Assembly: GCA_032718475.1 (NCBI GenBank)
Contig: JAUCBJ010007043.1
Coordinates: forward strand, 1 to 64,000
Direction of reading: 5' to 3'
From: Nemertoderma westbladi
Taxonomy: Eukaryota; Xenacoelomorpha; Nemertodermatida; Nemertodermatidae
DNA length: 64,000 nucleotides
In this document: positions 35,600-49,164 of the stretch, piece after piece
How positions within the stretch are numbered: the first letter of the stretch is position 1
Layout of the letters: every line of letters starts with the position of its first letter
The notes under the pieces: model-generated
The model's input: only the letters and a program-made list of their open reading frames with translations
What the model was told of the DNA's origin: nothing
Database searches by the model: none
Translations under genes and position numbers: made by a program

Positions 35600-35760
35600 G
35601 ATACTTTTGACTTTTGAGGCAATATTGAACCATCTCCAGGGGAAAATAGACCAAAAAAACAGCCGATTACGAGCAAAATTAAACGGTAAAATGTGCTATT
35701 GACTTACATTTACTGTTTTGGTTACAATAACATGTTATTGTAACCTGCTCCGCCCCTTTT
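35600..35760 (-). repeat. Dispersed repeat family, copy C, with a 26-bp perfect palindrome
   Basis: On the minus strand: ggggcggagcaggttacaat, then aaccaaaacagtaaatg, then a diverged CAATAGCACATTTTACC unit, then cgtaatcggctgttttttt and attttcccctggagatgg. The order matches copy B. The head contains a perfect palindrome at 35720-35745 (half-site GGTTACAATAACA), which the other copies only approximate. Confidence 0.55.
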
Positions 35761-35789
35761 AATTAGTCCCCCAATCTCGCATTTCCACC

Positions 35790-36270
35790 GTCATGCTCAA
35801 ACCTGATATCAAACCTCATTTAAAAACTTAAATCACAGTAATCTGATATCTCTCACCTACCATAAATTGATATCACGCATGACACTGATATCTCAAAACT
35901 GAAATCACACACTAAAACTGATACCACACACTAAACTGATATCACAAACTAAATTTATATAACGCAGTAAGCTGATATCACTAGAATGATATGTATATCA
36001 TCCCATGCTTAACTGATATCACACATTAAATTGATATCACGCAGTGATCTGATATATCACATACCAAACTGATATTACAAAAGTGATATCACTCATTAAA
36101 CTGATAAATATCACACACAAAATTGATATATCCAACAAACTGATACTACAAAATTGATGTCACGCAAGAAACTGATATTACGCAGTAATCTGATATCACT
36201 CACTAATCTGATATCAAGAACAAAAGTAATATCGCTAACTCAACTAATATATCACACACTAAAGGTATAT
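35790..36270. repeat. Degenerate edge of satellite (ctgatatcacacactaaa family)
   Basis: Loosely spaced, diverged copies of ctgatatcacacactaaa (about 18 bp). These look like an old flank of the array, keeping the progenitor unit of the satellites to the right. Confidence 0.8.
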
Positions 36271-39200
36271 TACTAAAGTGATACCACTCACTACTGATAT
36301 CACACACTGATGTCACTCACCTAACTGATATCACTCACTACTGATATCACACACTAAAGGGATATTACTAAACTGATACCACTCACTACTGATATCACAC
36401 ACTGATGTCACTCACCTAACTGATATCACTCACTACTGATATCACACACTAAAGGGATATTACTAAACTGATACCACTCACTACTGATATCACACACTGA
36501 TGTCACTCACCTAACTCATATCACTCACTACTGATATCACACACTGATGTCACTCACCTAACTCATATCACTCACTACTGATATCACACACTGATGTCAC
36601 TCACCTAACTGATATCACTCACTACTGATATCACACACTGATGTCACTCACCTAACTGATATCACTCACTACTGATATCACACACTGATGTCACTCACCT
36701 AACTGATATCACTCACTACTGATATCACACACTGATGTCACTCACCTAACTGATATCACGCACTACTGATATCACACACTGATGTCACTCACCTAACTCA
36801 TATCACTCACTACTGATATCACACACTGATGTCACTCACCTAACTCATATCACTCACTACTGATATCACACACTAAAGGTATATTACTAAACTGATACCA
36901 CTCACTACTGATATCACACACTGATGTCACTCACCTAACTGATATCACGCACTACTGATATCACACACTGATGTCACTCACCTAACTCATATCACTCACT
37001 ACTGATATCACACACTGATGTCACTCACCTAACTCATATCACTCACTACTGATATCACACACTAAAGGGATATTACTAAACTGATACCACTCACTACTGA
37101 TATCACACACTGATGTCACTCACCTATCTCATATCACTCACTACTGATATCACACACTGATGTCACTCACCTAACTCATATCACTCACTACTGATATCAC
37201 ACACTGATGTCACTCACCTAACTCATATCACTCACTACTGATATCACACACTAAAGGGATATTACTAAACTGATACCACTCACTACTGATATCACACACT
37301 GATGTCACTCACCTAACTCATATCACTCACTACTGATATCACACACTGATGTCACTCACCTAACTCATATCACTCACTACTGATATCACACACTGATGTC
37401 ACTCACCTAACTCATATCACTCACTACTGATATCACACACTAAAGGGATATTACTAAACTGATACCACTCACTACTGATATCACACACTGATGTCACTCA
37501 CCTAACTGATACCACTCACTACTGATATCACACACTGATGTCACTCACCTAACTGATACCACTCACTACTGATATCACACACTGATGTCACTCACCTAAC
37601 TGATATCACTCACTACTGATATCACACACTGATGTCACTCACCTAACTGATACCACTCACTACTGATATCACACACTGATGTCACTCACCTAACTCATAT
37701 CACTCACTACTGATATCACACACTGATGTCACTCACCTAACTCATACCACTCACTACTGATATCACACACTGATGTCACTCACCTAACTCATATCACTCA
37801 CTACTGATATCACACACTAAAGGGATATTACTAAACTGATACCACTCACTACTGATATCACACACTGATGTCACTCACCTAACTCATATCACTCACTACT
37901 GATATCACACACTGATGTCACTCACCTAACTCATATCACTCACTACTGATATCACACACTGATGTCACTCACCTAACTCATATCACTCACTACTGATATC
38001 ACACACTGATGTCACTCACCTAACTCATATCACTCACTACTGATATCACACACTGATGTCACTCACCTAACTCATACCACTCACTACTGATATCACACAC
38101 TGATGTCACTCACCTAACTCATATCACTCACTACTGATATCACACACTGATGTCACTCACCTAACTCATATCACTCACTACTGATATCACACACTGATGT
38201 CACTCACCTAACTCATATCACTCACTACTGATATCACACACTGATGTCACTCACCTAACTCATACCACTCACTACTGATATCACACACTGATGTCACTCA
38301 CCTAACTCATATCACTCACTACTGATATCACACACTGATGTCACTCACCTAACTCATATCACTCACTACTGATATCACACACTGATGTCACTCACCTAAC
38401 TCATACCACTCACTACTGATATCACACACTGATGTCACTCACCTAACTCATATCACTCACTACTGATATCACACACTGATGTCACTCACCTAACTGATAT
38501 CACTCACTACTGATATCACACACTGATGTCACTCACCTAACTGATATCACTCACTACTGATATCACACACTGATGTCACTCACCTAACTCATATCACTCA
38601 CTACTGATATCACACACTGATGTCACTCACCTAACTCATACCACTCACTACTGATATCACACACTGATGTCACTCACCTAACTCATATCACTCACTACTG
38701 ATATCACACACTGATGTCACTCACCTAACTCATATCACTCACTACTGATATCACACACTGATGTCACTCACCTAACTCATACCACTCACTACTGATATCA
38801 CACACTGATGTCACTCACCTAACTGATATCACTCACTACTGATATCACACACTGATGTCACTCACCTAACTGATATCACTCACTACTGATATCACACACT
38901 GATGTCACTCACCTAACTGATATCACTCACTACTGATATCACACACTGATGTCACTCACCTAACTGATATCACTCACTACTGATATCACACACTGATGTC
39001 ACTCACCTAACTCATATCACTCACTACTGATATCACACACTGATGTCACTCACCTAACTCATACCACTCACTACTGATATCACACACTGATGTCACTCAC
39101 CTAACTCATATCACTCACTACTGATATCACACACTAAAGGGATATTACTAAACTGATACCACTCACTACTGATATCACACACTGATGTCACTCACCTAAC

Positions 39201-42200
39201 TCATATCACTCACTACTGATATCACACACTGATGTCACTCACCTAACTCATATCACTCACTACTGATATCACACACTGATGTCACTCACCTAACTCATAT
39301 CACTCACTACTGATATCACACACTGATGTCACTCACCTAACTCATATCACTCACTACTGATATCACACACTAAAGGGATATTACTAAACTGATACCACTC
39401 ACTACTGATATCACACACTGATGTCACTCACCTAACTCATATCACTCACTACTGATATCACACACTGATGTCACTCACCTAACTCATATCACTCACTACT
39501 GATATCACACACTGATGTCACTCACCTAACTCATATCACTCACTACTGATATCACACACTAAAGGGATATTACTAAACTGATACCACTCACTACTGATAT
39601 CACACACTGATGTCACTCACCTAACTCATATCACTCACTACTGATATCACACACTGATGTCACTCACCTAACTCATATCACTCACTACTGATATCACACA
39701 CTAAAGGGATATTACTAAACTGATACCACTCACTACTGATATCACACACTGATGTCACTCACCTAACTCATATCACTCACTACTGATATCACACACTGAT
39801 GTCACTCACCTAACTCATATCACTCACTACTGATATCACACACTGATGTCACTCACCTAACTCATATCACTCACTACTGATATCACACACTAAAGGGATA
39901 TTACTAAACTGATACCACTCACTACTGATATCACACACTGATGTCACTCACCTAACTCATATCACTCACTACTGATATCACACACTGATGTCACTCACCT
40001 AACTCATATCACTCACTACTGATATCACACACTGATGTCACTCACCTAACTGATATCACTCACTACTGATATCACACACTGATGTCACTCACCTAACTCA
40101 TACCACTCACTACTGATATCACACACTGATGTCACTCACCTAACTCATATCACTCACTACTGATATCACACACTAAAGGGATATTACTAAACTGATACCA
40201 CTCACTACTGATATCACACACTGATGTCACTCACCTAACTCATATCACTCACTACTGATATCACACACTGATGTCACTCACCTAACTCATATCACTCACT
40301 ACTGATATCACACACTGATGTCACTCACCTAACTCATATCACTCACTACTGATATCACACACTGATGTCACTCACCTAACTCATATCACTCACTACTGAT
40401 ATCACACACTAAAGGGATATTACTAAACTGATACCACTCACTACTGATATCACACACTGATGTCACTCACCTAACTCATATCACTCACTACTGATATCAC
40501 ACACTGATGTCACTCACCTAACTCATATCACTCACTACTGATATCACACACTGATGTCACTCACCTAACTCATATCACTCACTACTGATATCACACACTG
40601 ATGTCACTCACCTAACTCATATCACTCACTACTGATATCACACACTAAAGGGATATTACTAAACTGATACCACTCACTACTGATATCACACACTGATGTC
40701 ACTCACCTAACTCATATCACTCACTACTGATATCACACACTAAAGGGATATTACTAAACTGATACCACTCACTACTGATATCACACACTGATGTCACTCA
40801 CCTAACTCATATCACTCACTACTGATATCACACACTGATGTCACTCACCTAACTGATATCACTCACTACTGATATCACACACTAAAGGGATATTACTAAA
40901 CTGATACCACTCACTACTGATATCACACACTGATGTCACTCACCTAACTCATATCACTCACTACTGATATCACACACTGATGTCACTCACCTAACTCATA
41001 TCACTCACTACTGATATCACACACTAAAGGGATATTACTAAACTGATACCACTCACTACTGATATCACACACTGATGTCACTCACCTAACTCATATCACT
41101 CACTACTGATATCACACACTAAAGTGATATTCACCTAAACTGATACCACTCACTACTGATATCACACACTGATGTCACTCACCTAACTCATATCACTCAC
41201 TACTGATATCACACACTGATGTCACTCACCTAACTCATATCACTCACTACTGATATCACACACTGATGTCACTCACCTAACTCATATCACTCACTACTGA
41301 TATCACACACTGATGTCACTCACCTAACTCATATCACTCACTACTGATATCACACACTGATGTCACTCACCTAACTGATACCACTCACTACTGATATCAC
41401 ACACTGATGTCACTCACCTAACTCATATCTCTCACTACTGATATCACACACTGATGTCACTCACCTAACTCATATCACTCACTACTGATATCACACACTG
41501 ATGTCACTCACCTAACTCATATCACTCACTACTGATATCACACACTAAAGGGATATTACTAAACTGATACCACTCACTACTGATATCACACACTGATGTC
41601 ACTCACCTAACTCATATCACTCACTACTGATATCACACACTAAAGGGATATTACTAAACTGATACCACTCACTACTGATATCACACACTGATGTCACTCA
41701 CCTAACTCATATCACTCACTACTGATATCACACACTGATGTCACTCACCTAACTCATATCACTCACTACTGATATCACACACTGATGTCACTCACCTAAC
41801 TCATATCACTCACTACTGATATCACACACTGATGTCACTCACCTAACTCATATCACTCACTACTGATATCACACACTAAAGGGATATTACTAAACTGATA
41901 CCACTCACTACTGATATCACACACTGATGTCACTCACCTAACTCATATCACTCACTACTGATATCACACACTGATGTCACTCACCTAACTCATATCACTC
42001 ACTACTGATATCACACACTAAAGGGATATTACTAAACTGATACCACTCACTACTGATATCACACACTGATGTCACTCACCTAACTCATATCACTCACTAC
42101 TGATATCACACACTGATGTCACTCACCTAACTCATATCACTCACTACTGATATCACACACTGATGTCACTCACCTAACTCATATCACTCACTACTGATAT

Positions 42201-42640
42201 CACACACTAAAGGGATATTACTAAACTGATACCACTCACTACTGATATCACACACTGATGTCACTCACCTAACTGATACCACTCACTACTGATATCACAC
42301 ACTGATGTCACTCACCTAACTGATATCACTCACTACTGATATCACACACTGATGTCACTCACCTAACTGATATCACTCACTACTGATATCACACACTGAT
42401 GTCACTCACCTAACTGTTATCACACACAAACTCAGTAAAATAATATCACGCACTCAACTGATATCACACACAAACTGATATCACATACTAAACTTACTAA
42501 TATCACAAATACACTAATACCACTCACTAATCTGATATCACACACGAAAGTGATATCGCACGATAAACTGATATCACATACTAAACTAATAGCACTAAAC
42601 TGATATTACACACAAACTGATATCATATACTAAATGTGAT
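36271..42640. repeat. 47-bp satellite with interspersed longer units, about 6.3 kb
   Basis: The main unit is actgatatcacacactgatg followed by tcactcacctaactcatatcactcact (47 bp), itself built from variants of an 18-bp theme. At irregular intervals a longer module containing cactaaagggatattactaa and actgataccactcact replaces it, giving higher-order units of a few hundred bp. A catat/gatat/catac polymorphism runs through the array. From about 42,420 the units degrade again. No coding is expected. Confidence 0.95.
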
Positions 42641-45062
42641 ACAACACACTAAACTGATACCACGCACTAAACTGATACCACGCACTAAACTGATACCACG
42701 CACTAAACTGATACCTCGCACTAAACTGATACCACGCACTAAACTGATACCACGCACTAAACTGATACCACGCACTAAACTGATACCACGCACTAAACTG
42801 ATACCCCGCACTAAACTGATACCACGCACTAAACTGATACCACACACTAAACCGATACCACGCACTAAACTGATACCACGCACTAAACTGATACCACGCA
42901 CTAAACTGATACCACGCACTAAACTGATACCTCGCACTAAACTGATACCACGCACTAAACTGATACCACGCACTAAACTGATACCTCGCACTAAACTGAT
43001 AACACGCACTAAACTGATACCACGCACTAAACTGATACCACGCACTAAACTGATACCACGCACTAAACTGATACCCCGCACTAAACTGATACCACGCACT
43101 AAACTGATACCACACACTAAACCGATACCACGCACTAAACTGATACCACGCACTAAACTGATACCACGCACTAAACTGATACCACTCACTCAACTGATAC
43201 CACGCACTAAACTGATACCACACACTAAACCGATACCACGCACTAAACTGATACCACGCACTAAACTGATACCACGCACTAAACTGATACCACTCACTCA
43301 ACTGATACCACGCACTAAACTGATACCACGCACTAAACTGATACCACGCACTAAACTGATACCACGCACTAAACTGATACCACGCACTAAACTGATACCA
43401 CGCACTAAACTGATACCACGCACTAAACTGATACCCCGCACTAAACTGATACCACGCACTAAACTGATACCACACACTAAACCGATACCACGCACTAAAC
43501 TGATACCACGCACTAAACTGATACCACTCACTCAACTGATACCACGCACTAAACTGATACCACGCACTAAACTGATACCACGCACTAAACTGATACCACG
43601 CACTAAACTGATACCACGCACCAAACTGATACCACGCACTAAACTGATACCACGCACTAAACTGATACCACTCACTCAACTGATACCACGCACTAAACTG
43701 ATACCACGCACTAAACTGATACCACGCACTAAACTGATACCACGCACTAAACTGATACCACGCACTAAACTGATACCACGCACTAAACTGATACCACGCA
43801 CTAAACTGATACCACGCACTAAACTGATACCACGCACTAAACTGATACCACGCACTAAACTGATACCACGCACTAAACTGATACCACGCACTAAACTGAT
43901 ACCACGCACTAAACTGATACCACGCACTAAACTGATACCACGCACTAAACTGATACCACGCACTAAACTGATACCACGCACTAAACTGATACCACGCACT
44001 AAACTGATACCACGCACTAAACTGATACCACGCACTAAACTGATACCACGCACTAATCTGATACCACGCACTAAACTGATACCACGCACTAAACTGATAC
44101 CACGCACTAAACTGATACCACGCACTAAACTGATACCACGCACTAAACTGATACCACGCACTAAACTGATACCACGCACTAAACTGATACCACGCACTAA
44201 ACTGATACCACGCACTAAACTGATACCACGCACTAAACTGATACCACTCACTCAACTGATACCACGCACTAAAGTGATATCGCACAATAAACTGATATCA
44301 CATACTAAACTAATATGCTACTAATCTAAAACTAAACTGATACCATGCACTAAACTGATACCACGCACTAAACTGATACCACGCACTAAACTGATACCAC
44401 GCACTAAACTGATACCACGCACTAAAGTGATATCACGCACTAAAGTGATATCACGCACTAAACTGATACCACGCACTAAACTGATACCACGCACTAAACT
44501 GATACCACGCACTCAACTGATACCACGCACTAAACTGATACCACGCACTCAACTGATACCACGCACTAAACTGATACCACGCACTAAACTGATACCACGC
44601 ATTAAACTGATACCACGCATTAAACTGATACCACGCACTAAACTGATACCACGCACTAAACTGATACCACGCACTAAACTGATACCACGCACTAAACTGA
44701 TACCACGCACTAAACTGATACCACGCACTAAACTGATACCACGCACTAAACTGATACCACGCACTAAACTGATACCACGCACTAATCTGATACCACGCAC
44801 TAAACTGATACCACGCACTAAACTGATACCACGCACTAAACTGATACCACGCACTAAACTGATACCACGCACTAAACTGATACCACGCACTAAACTGATA
44901 CCACGCACTAAACTGATACCACGCACTAAACTGATACCACGCACTAAACTGATACCACGCACTAAACTGATACCACGCACTAAACTGATACCACGCACTA
45001 AACTGATACCACGCACTAAACTGATACCACGCACTAAACTGATACCACGCACTCAACTGATA
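42641..45062. repeat. 18-bp satellite, about 134 copies
   Basis: The unit is actaaactgataccacgc, highly uniform, with a non-array interruption at about 44,280-44,335. Since 18 is divisible by 3, both strands show long false open frames (hexapeptide periodicity on each strand). It is clearly related to the 47-bp satellite on its left. Confidence 0.95.
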
Positions 45063-45266
45063 TCACTCTTCAACGAATTCAGCAGAGATCGACGAATCGA
45101 ATACGTTGTTTCTAAAAGGTGATGCTCGGTTTAATGGATTTGGTGAAAGTGAGATATGGACTCATATCTACTGCAGGTAGTAGCTATTGGTGGATAGGGG
45201 TGGGTTGGTAATGAGATTTATATTATTAGACCAAACTTTAAATAAACTTTATTTATGACATCTCTG

Positions 45267-45370
45267 AACTTTATTAAATAAGTTTAGAACAACTTTATTA
45301 AATAAGTTTAGAATAACTATATTAAATAATTTTAGAACAACTTTATTAAATAAGTTTAGAATAACTTTAC
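45267..45370. repeat. 24-bp tandem repeat, about 4 copies
   Basis: The unit is aactttattaaataagttt followed by agaa(c/t). It lies just right of the satellite block. The DNA from here to 48,132 is AT-rich with no gene that I recognise. It includes homopolymer tracts at 45605-45623 (C), 45997-46018 (G) and 46810-46829 (G). Confidence 0.8.
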
Positions 45371-46417
45371 AACAAATAGTTTCAATATAATACCTTTATT
45401 TATAAGGATAGGTTCAATAGACATTCATATTCTTATTTTTAGAAAAAAAAAATGTATATAATGCGCTGTAGCTCTTCTCCGTAAACATATTAGAATTTGT
45501 ACCCTGGCCTTAAGCATTTTCCCAAGTGTAGTAAATGGTAAAAAGTTATTTATATCTCCTTAGCAACTGAGTATGTTCCACATCATGGGCGCTACCCCAC
45601 CCCACCCCCCCCCCCCCCCCCCCAAACCCTGTACACAATCCCTTTTATTTTTCAGATCGTACACTTATAGAGATCATCTGATCGTAAGAAGTTAACTTAT
45701 CAATATCTCAGAATTCCTTCTGAAATAAAATAAAATATGTTTATCTATTTCCTCTGTAATCCTTACATGTTAAGGGATTCAATTAGTTAGTTGATAAGGA
45801 GATATAGAATCAATCCTGGAAAAAGCACAATTCGAATTGATTCAAAGCAAATTGCGGTTTATTAGATTTATACTCTTAACAAAAATAGCCAATAGAAGCA
45901 AGGGAACTAATTACATGTCGGCGATACAATCGTAGAAATTCGAACTAAAGCGCCAATAAACAAACTAATAACTCAATAAAGTTTACAGTGTAGTAAGGGG
46001 GGGGGGGGGGGGGGGGGGATGGTCACAAAAATTATGAGCTTTGTGTATCTTATCTCGTGGAATATAAGATATTAGTTCTAAGATAATATAAATTATTATT
46101 TTTGTCTACATATCACAATGAGAACACTTGAAAGCTGATTGAGTAGAATTCGTTTTCAATATGATAGTCTTTGAAATAGGTGTGAAATATTATTCGTCTG
46201 GAACACTAAGTTATGAATATTAGACAAATTGTACTAGAATGTTTTACAATTAAATTGTCGCTTGTAGGTGATAAAACATACGCTCATATTTCAGCTACAC
46301 TTTAAACACTTTACATGACACTTTTAAAGATTTGGAATTCTAGTAGACTAACTTTCTGGGAATTATTACTTTGGTGCACAGCAGGGACCATCAGGGAATG
46401 TTTATACAGTTTATAGA

Positions 46418-46533
46418 GAAAGGAGCAGGTTACAGAGGCGGGATTTTCTAACCAAAACAATAAACAGTCACTTTACCAAATCAGGGAAAGGAGCAGGTTA
46501 CAGAGACGGGATTTTCTAACCAAAACAATAAAC
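46418..46533 (+). repeat. Dispersed repeat family, copies D and E (tandem heads)
   Basis: Two head segments in direct orientation, 46418-46465 and 46484-46533. Each reads aaaggagcaggttacagag, then cgggattttctaaccaaaac and aataaac. They differ at one or two bases (aggcggg/agacggg). The CCAAT unit and octamer-like tail found in copies A and B are not clearly present after either head. Confidence 0.65.
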
Positions 46534-48132
46534 GATCATTTAAAAACCAAAGCAAGAAAACGCACAGTCAGAGGATAGGCAAGTCTGTAGACCGGTAATA
46601 CTGTAATACTAGGTACCGGCATGCTGTGTACGAAAGTAATAAGAGGGAGCTTTTCAAAACCTTGTTGCTCGTAGGTAAAGTAAATATTGAAAGCGAAAAT
46701 AAAATATGAATTACGGCTCTAAGGAGGACAGAGGTGAAACTATCTCTGTTTCAAATATCATATCCAGTTCTCAATGCGATCTGTATAAAAATTTGGTGGG
46801 GAGGGAAGAGGGGGGGGGGGGGGGGGGGGCTGGTCTGAAATAAGACTATATTCCAGGCAGGAGATGCTACAGAAAACCGACGCGAGTGAAAATGTTGACG
46901 TGAAAGCAACCTACCTCGATAATTTTTTTACGAGTGGGAATTTGGAAGAAAATAAGCAAGAAAGTAAATACGAACTGAGCGAATCAGGAAACCATGTCAG
47001 ACGGAGTTCATGAAAATAATCAGATTCTTAAACAAAAATTTAAATTACAGCAATAAAATAACTGTATATGAAATGTGTAGTAATAGGTCCAACATTTATT
47101 AAATAGACAATAAAAAAACCTGGGAGATGATTTAATGTTTAACTCGCTCCAATTAATTTTAAACAAAATATTTCATATTTTATCCACGTCTAATAAATGT
47201 TACATAAGTACATCGAAAAACATTACTGCAAAGAAAATCTTACTAAATAAATAGTAATTTATATTTTGTTTGAAATTTTTTACATTCTTTTTCTTGGATG
47301 CAATAATAACATTTTCCCACTATAATAATGCATTCAATTGACATAATTTTAAACTAATCTTATTCTGTATGCAATGTGTATGTATATATGTATAATACAT
47401 AATTACACATATACTTTATAGACATTACATATTACATACATAGATAAACAACAACAACCAGTTGCATAACGTTTACGTAACGATAAGTGATAAGAACAGA
47501 TACCTAAGCTGCCTCTAAAAAATTTTCGATTTTGTGCTTTATAATTATAAACAAATGTTATGTTTCAACAAGATTTTACTATTTGTTTATCATATATATG
47601 ACCAGAAACTTCATTTTAATTTAATGCAGACAGCCTGAAAGTAATACATATATATATATTGACATAAATTTCGGTTATTATTCTCAAATGTGTAGATAAT
47701 TATAAACACCACTGCAATTGCACTACGGGGTGAAATACAAACAACCGACAGCCATTAGACCCCATCAATTTGTCTGTCCCTGATTTATTTGAAAAAAAAA
47801 CGCGACACAAACGTACAGGCAAAATTTTAAGTTATAAAATATAACAAACGAAAAAATGTCAATATAATATAATATTAGTAATAAATTCCTTTTCTGAAAT
47901 ATTTTGTACACATAGGGCCTATTACAGATATACAAACTTTAAAACGTTGAATTTGTATTTTGTATATTCTCAGTAATTTAGTCAGTTCTTTCGACCCGAT
48001 AAGGAGAAAGTTTATACATCAAACTTTGATAGACTATTAACAGGATCAGTTGAGTTTACCTGTATTATTTACGAAACTTTTTAGTTCCTCCTATGAAATT
48101 TGTTTCATCGACTTTCCAGCGAATTTATTCTC

Positions 48133-49164
48133 TTAAAACCCGCCTCTCCCACGCCCCCCTCCGCGCTGGCCATAAGGGTGAGGTCTCATTGCACCGCGGC
48201 CCCCACCAGCCGGTGCCTTACCTCCTGGCCCACCCCTTCCTCGGGGCCCCCCACGCCCGCCCCCACGGCCCCCCGGAAAGCCCCCACCCCCCCTGAACCC
48301 CCGAGCACCGCCACCGAACCCACGCCCACCCCCAAACCCACCACCGCGGCCTCTCGGTGCGAAACCCTGATCCCCATAGCTTTGCTGCGCCTGAGAGAAA
48401 GAGTCGTACTCGCCTCCACCCATAACCTCATCACCTCCATCACCCATATAGTAACCTCCCCCTCCACCACCTCCATTATATTGCCCAGGCCCCATGATAC
48501 CTCCAAAGCCTCCCCCTCTCCCCCTACCTCGACCAACCCCACCTCGTCCACCCCGACCCCGGAACCCACCTCCCCTACCCCTATCCCCCCCACCTCGAGA
48601 ATACCCCCCTCCTGGCAGTTCATCCGGAACCAACAACTCGGTTAGATCTTTCAATGCGGCCGCCATGTTGGTGTATGCTTCGTGGGCTGACGCTTTGGTC
48701 TCTACCATCACGTGTTGATCGTAATTAAGGTGATGGTACTGGGGGTCGCCGGATTGCCGACGCCGTTCCTCCTCACCTTTCTCCCGGATCGTCCCACGGC
48801 CCAGCAAATAAATACGACATTTTGTACTCTTTATCAAATTCTTCAAGGTGGTGCCCTGAGGTCCCAATATTTTACCCAAGAAATTATAGCCAGGGTAGGT
48901 ATTAAATGGCATTAAAACTCTTTTTCGCAGGGTTATTTCGGGGTGAGGTTCATCGACACTCACCCAATCGTCGGGTTGGATTTCGTTCACCTCATCTGGG
49001 AGGCGGAATACTTTCGGGCCGCCTCCAGGCTGCGGCGCCTGATGGCCTCCAGCCTCATACTCAGTGTCAACACCAACCGATGTGTCAAAATGATTCGGTT
49101 GATCTAACTCTGGTTCCAAAGCCCCGGTTGTCAGAGGGTCGTCTGATGCAAAATCTGGTTCCAT
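48133..49164 (-). CDS. KH-domain, RGG-rich RNA-binding protein (Sam68/KHDRBS-like)
   Basis: 343 codons, single exon, ATG 49164. Residues 80-182 match the KH plus QUA2-like region of STAR proteins: LMPFNTYPGYNFLGKILG, GPQGTTLK (the GxxG RNA-contact loop, residues 101-104), CRIYLLGRGTIREKGEEE, SGDPQYHHLNYDQHVMVE, and ALKDLTELLVPDE. From about residue 187 to the end it is a Gly/Arg-rich tail with many RGG and GRG boxes, plus one Tyr-containing segment (YYMGDGGDE; YDSFSQAQQSYGD). STAR proteins bind bipartite U/A-rich RNA and regulate splicing. Unlike typical members, I see no QUA1 dimerisation helix pair in the acidic first 75 residues. The lack of introns could mean a retrogene, although no poly(A) remnant or target duplication is evident. 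Confidence 0.85.
   Translation of the reverse strand: MEPDFASDDPLTTGALEPELDQPNHFDTSVGVDTEYEAGGHQAPQPGGGPKVFRLPDEVNEIQPDDWVSVDEPHPEITLRKRVLMPFNTYPGYNFLGKILGPQGTTLKNLIKSTKCRIYLLGRGTIREKGEEERRRQSGDPQYHHLNYDQHVMVETKASAHEAYTNMAAALKDLTELLVPDELPGGGYSRGGGDRGRGGGFRGRGGRGGVGRGRGRGGGFGGIMGPGQYNGGGGGGGYYMGDGGDEVMGGGEYDSFSQAQQSYGDQGFAPRGRGGGFGGGRGFGGGARGFRGGGGFPGGRGGGRGGPRGRGGPGGKAPAGGGRGAMRPHPYGQRGGGRGRGGF

Noticed and set aside
42623-45122. Frames of up to 562 codons with hexapeptide periodicity on both strands
   Set aside because: The 18-bp satellite keeps all frames open; both strands are open at once and there is no complexity beyond the repeat.
48093-48718. Plus-strand Pro/Thr-rich frames over the KH gene
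   Set aside because: Antisense shadow of the Gly/Arg-rich tail of the minus-strand gene.
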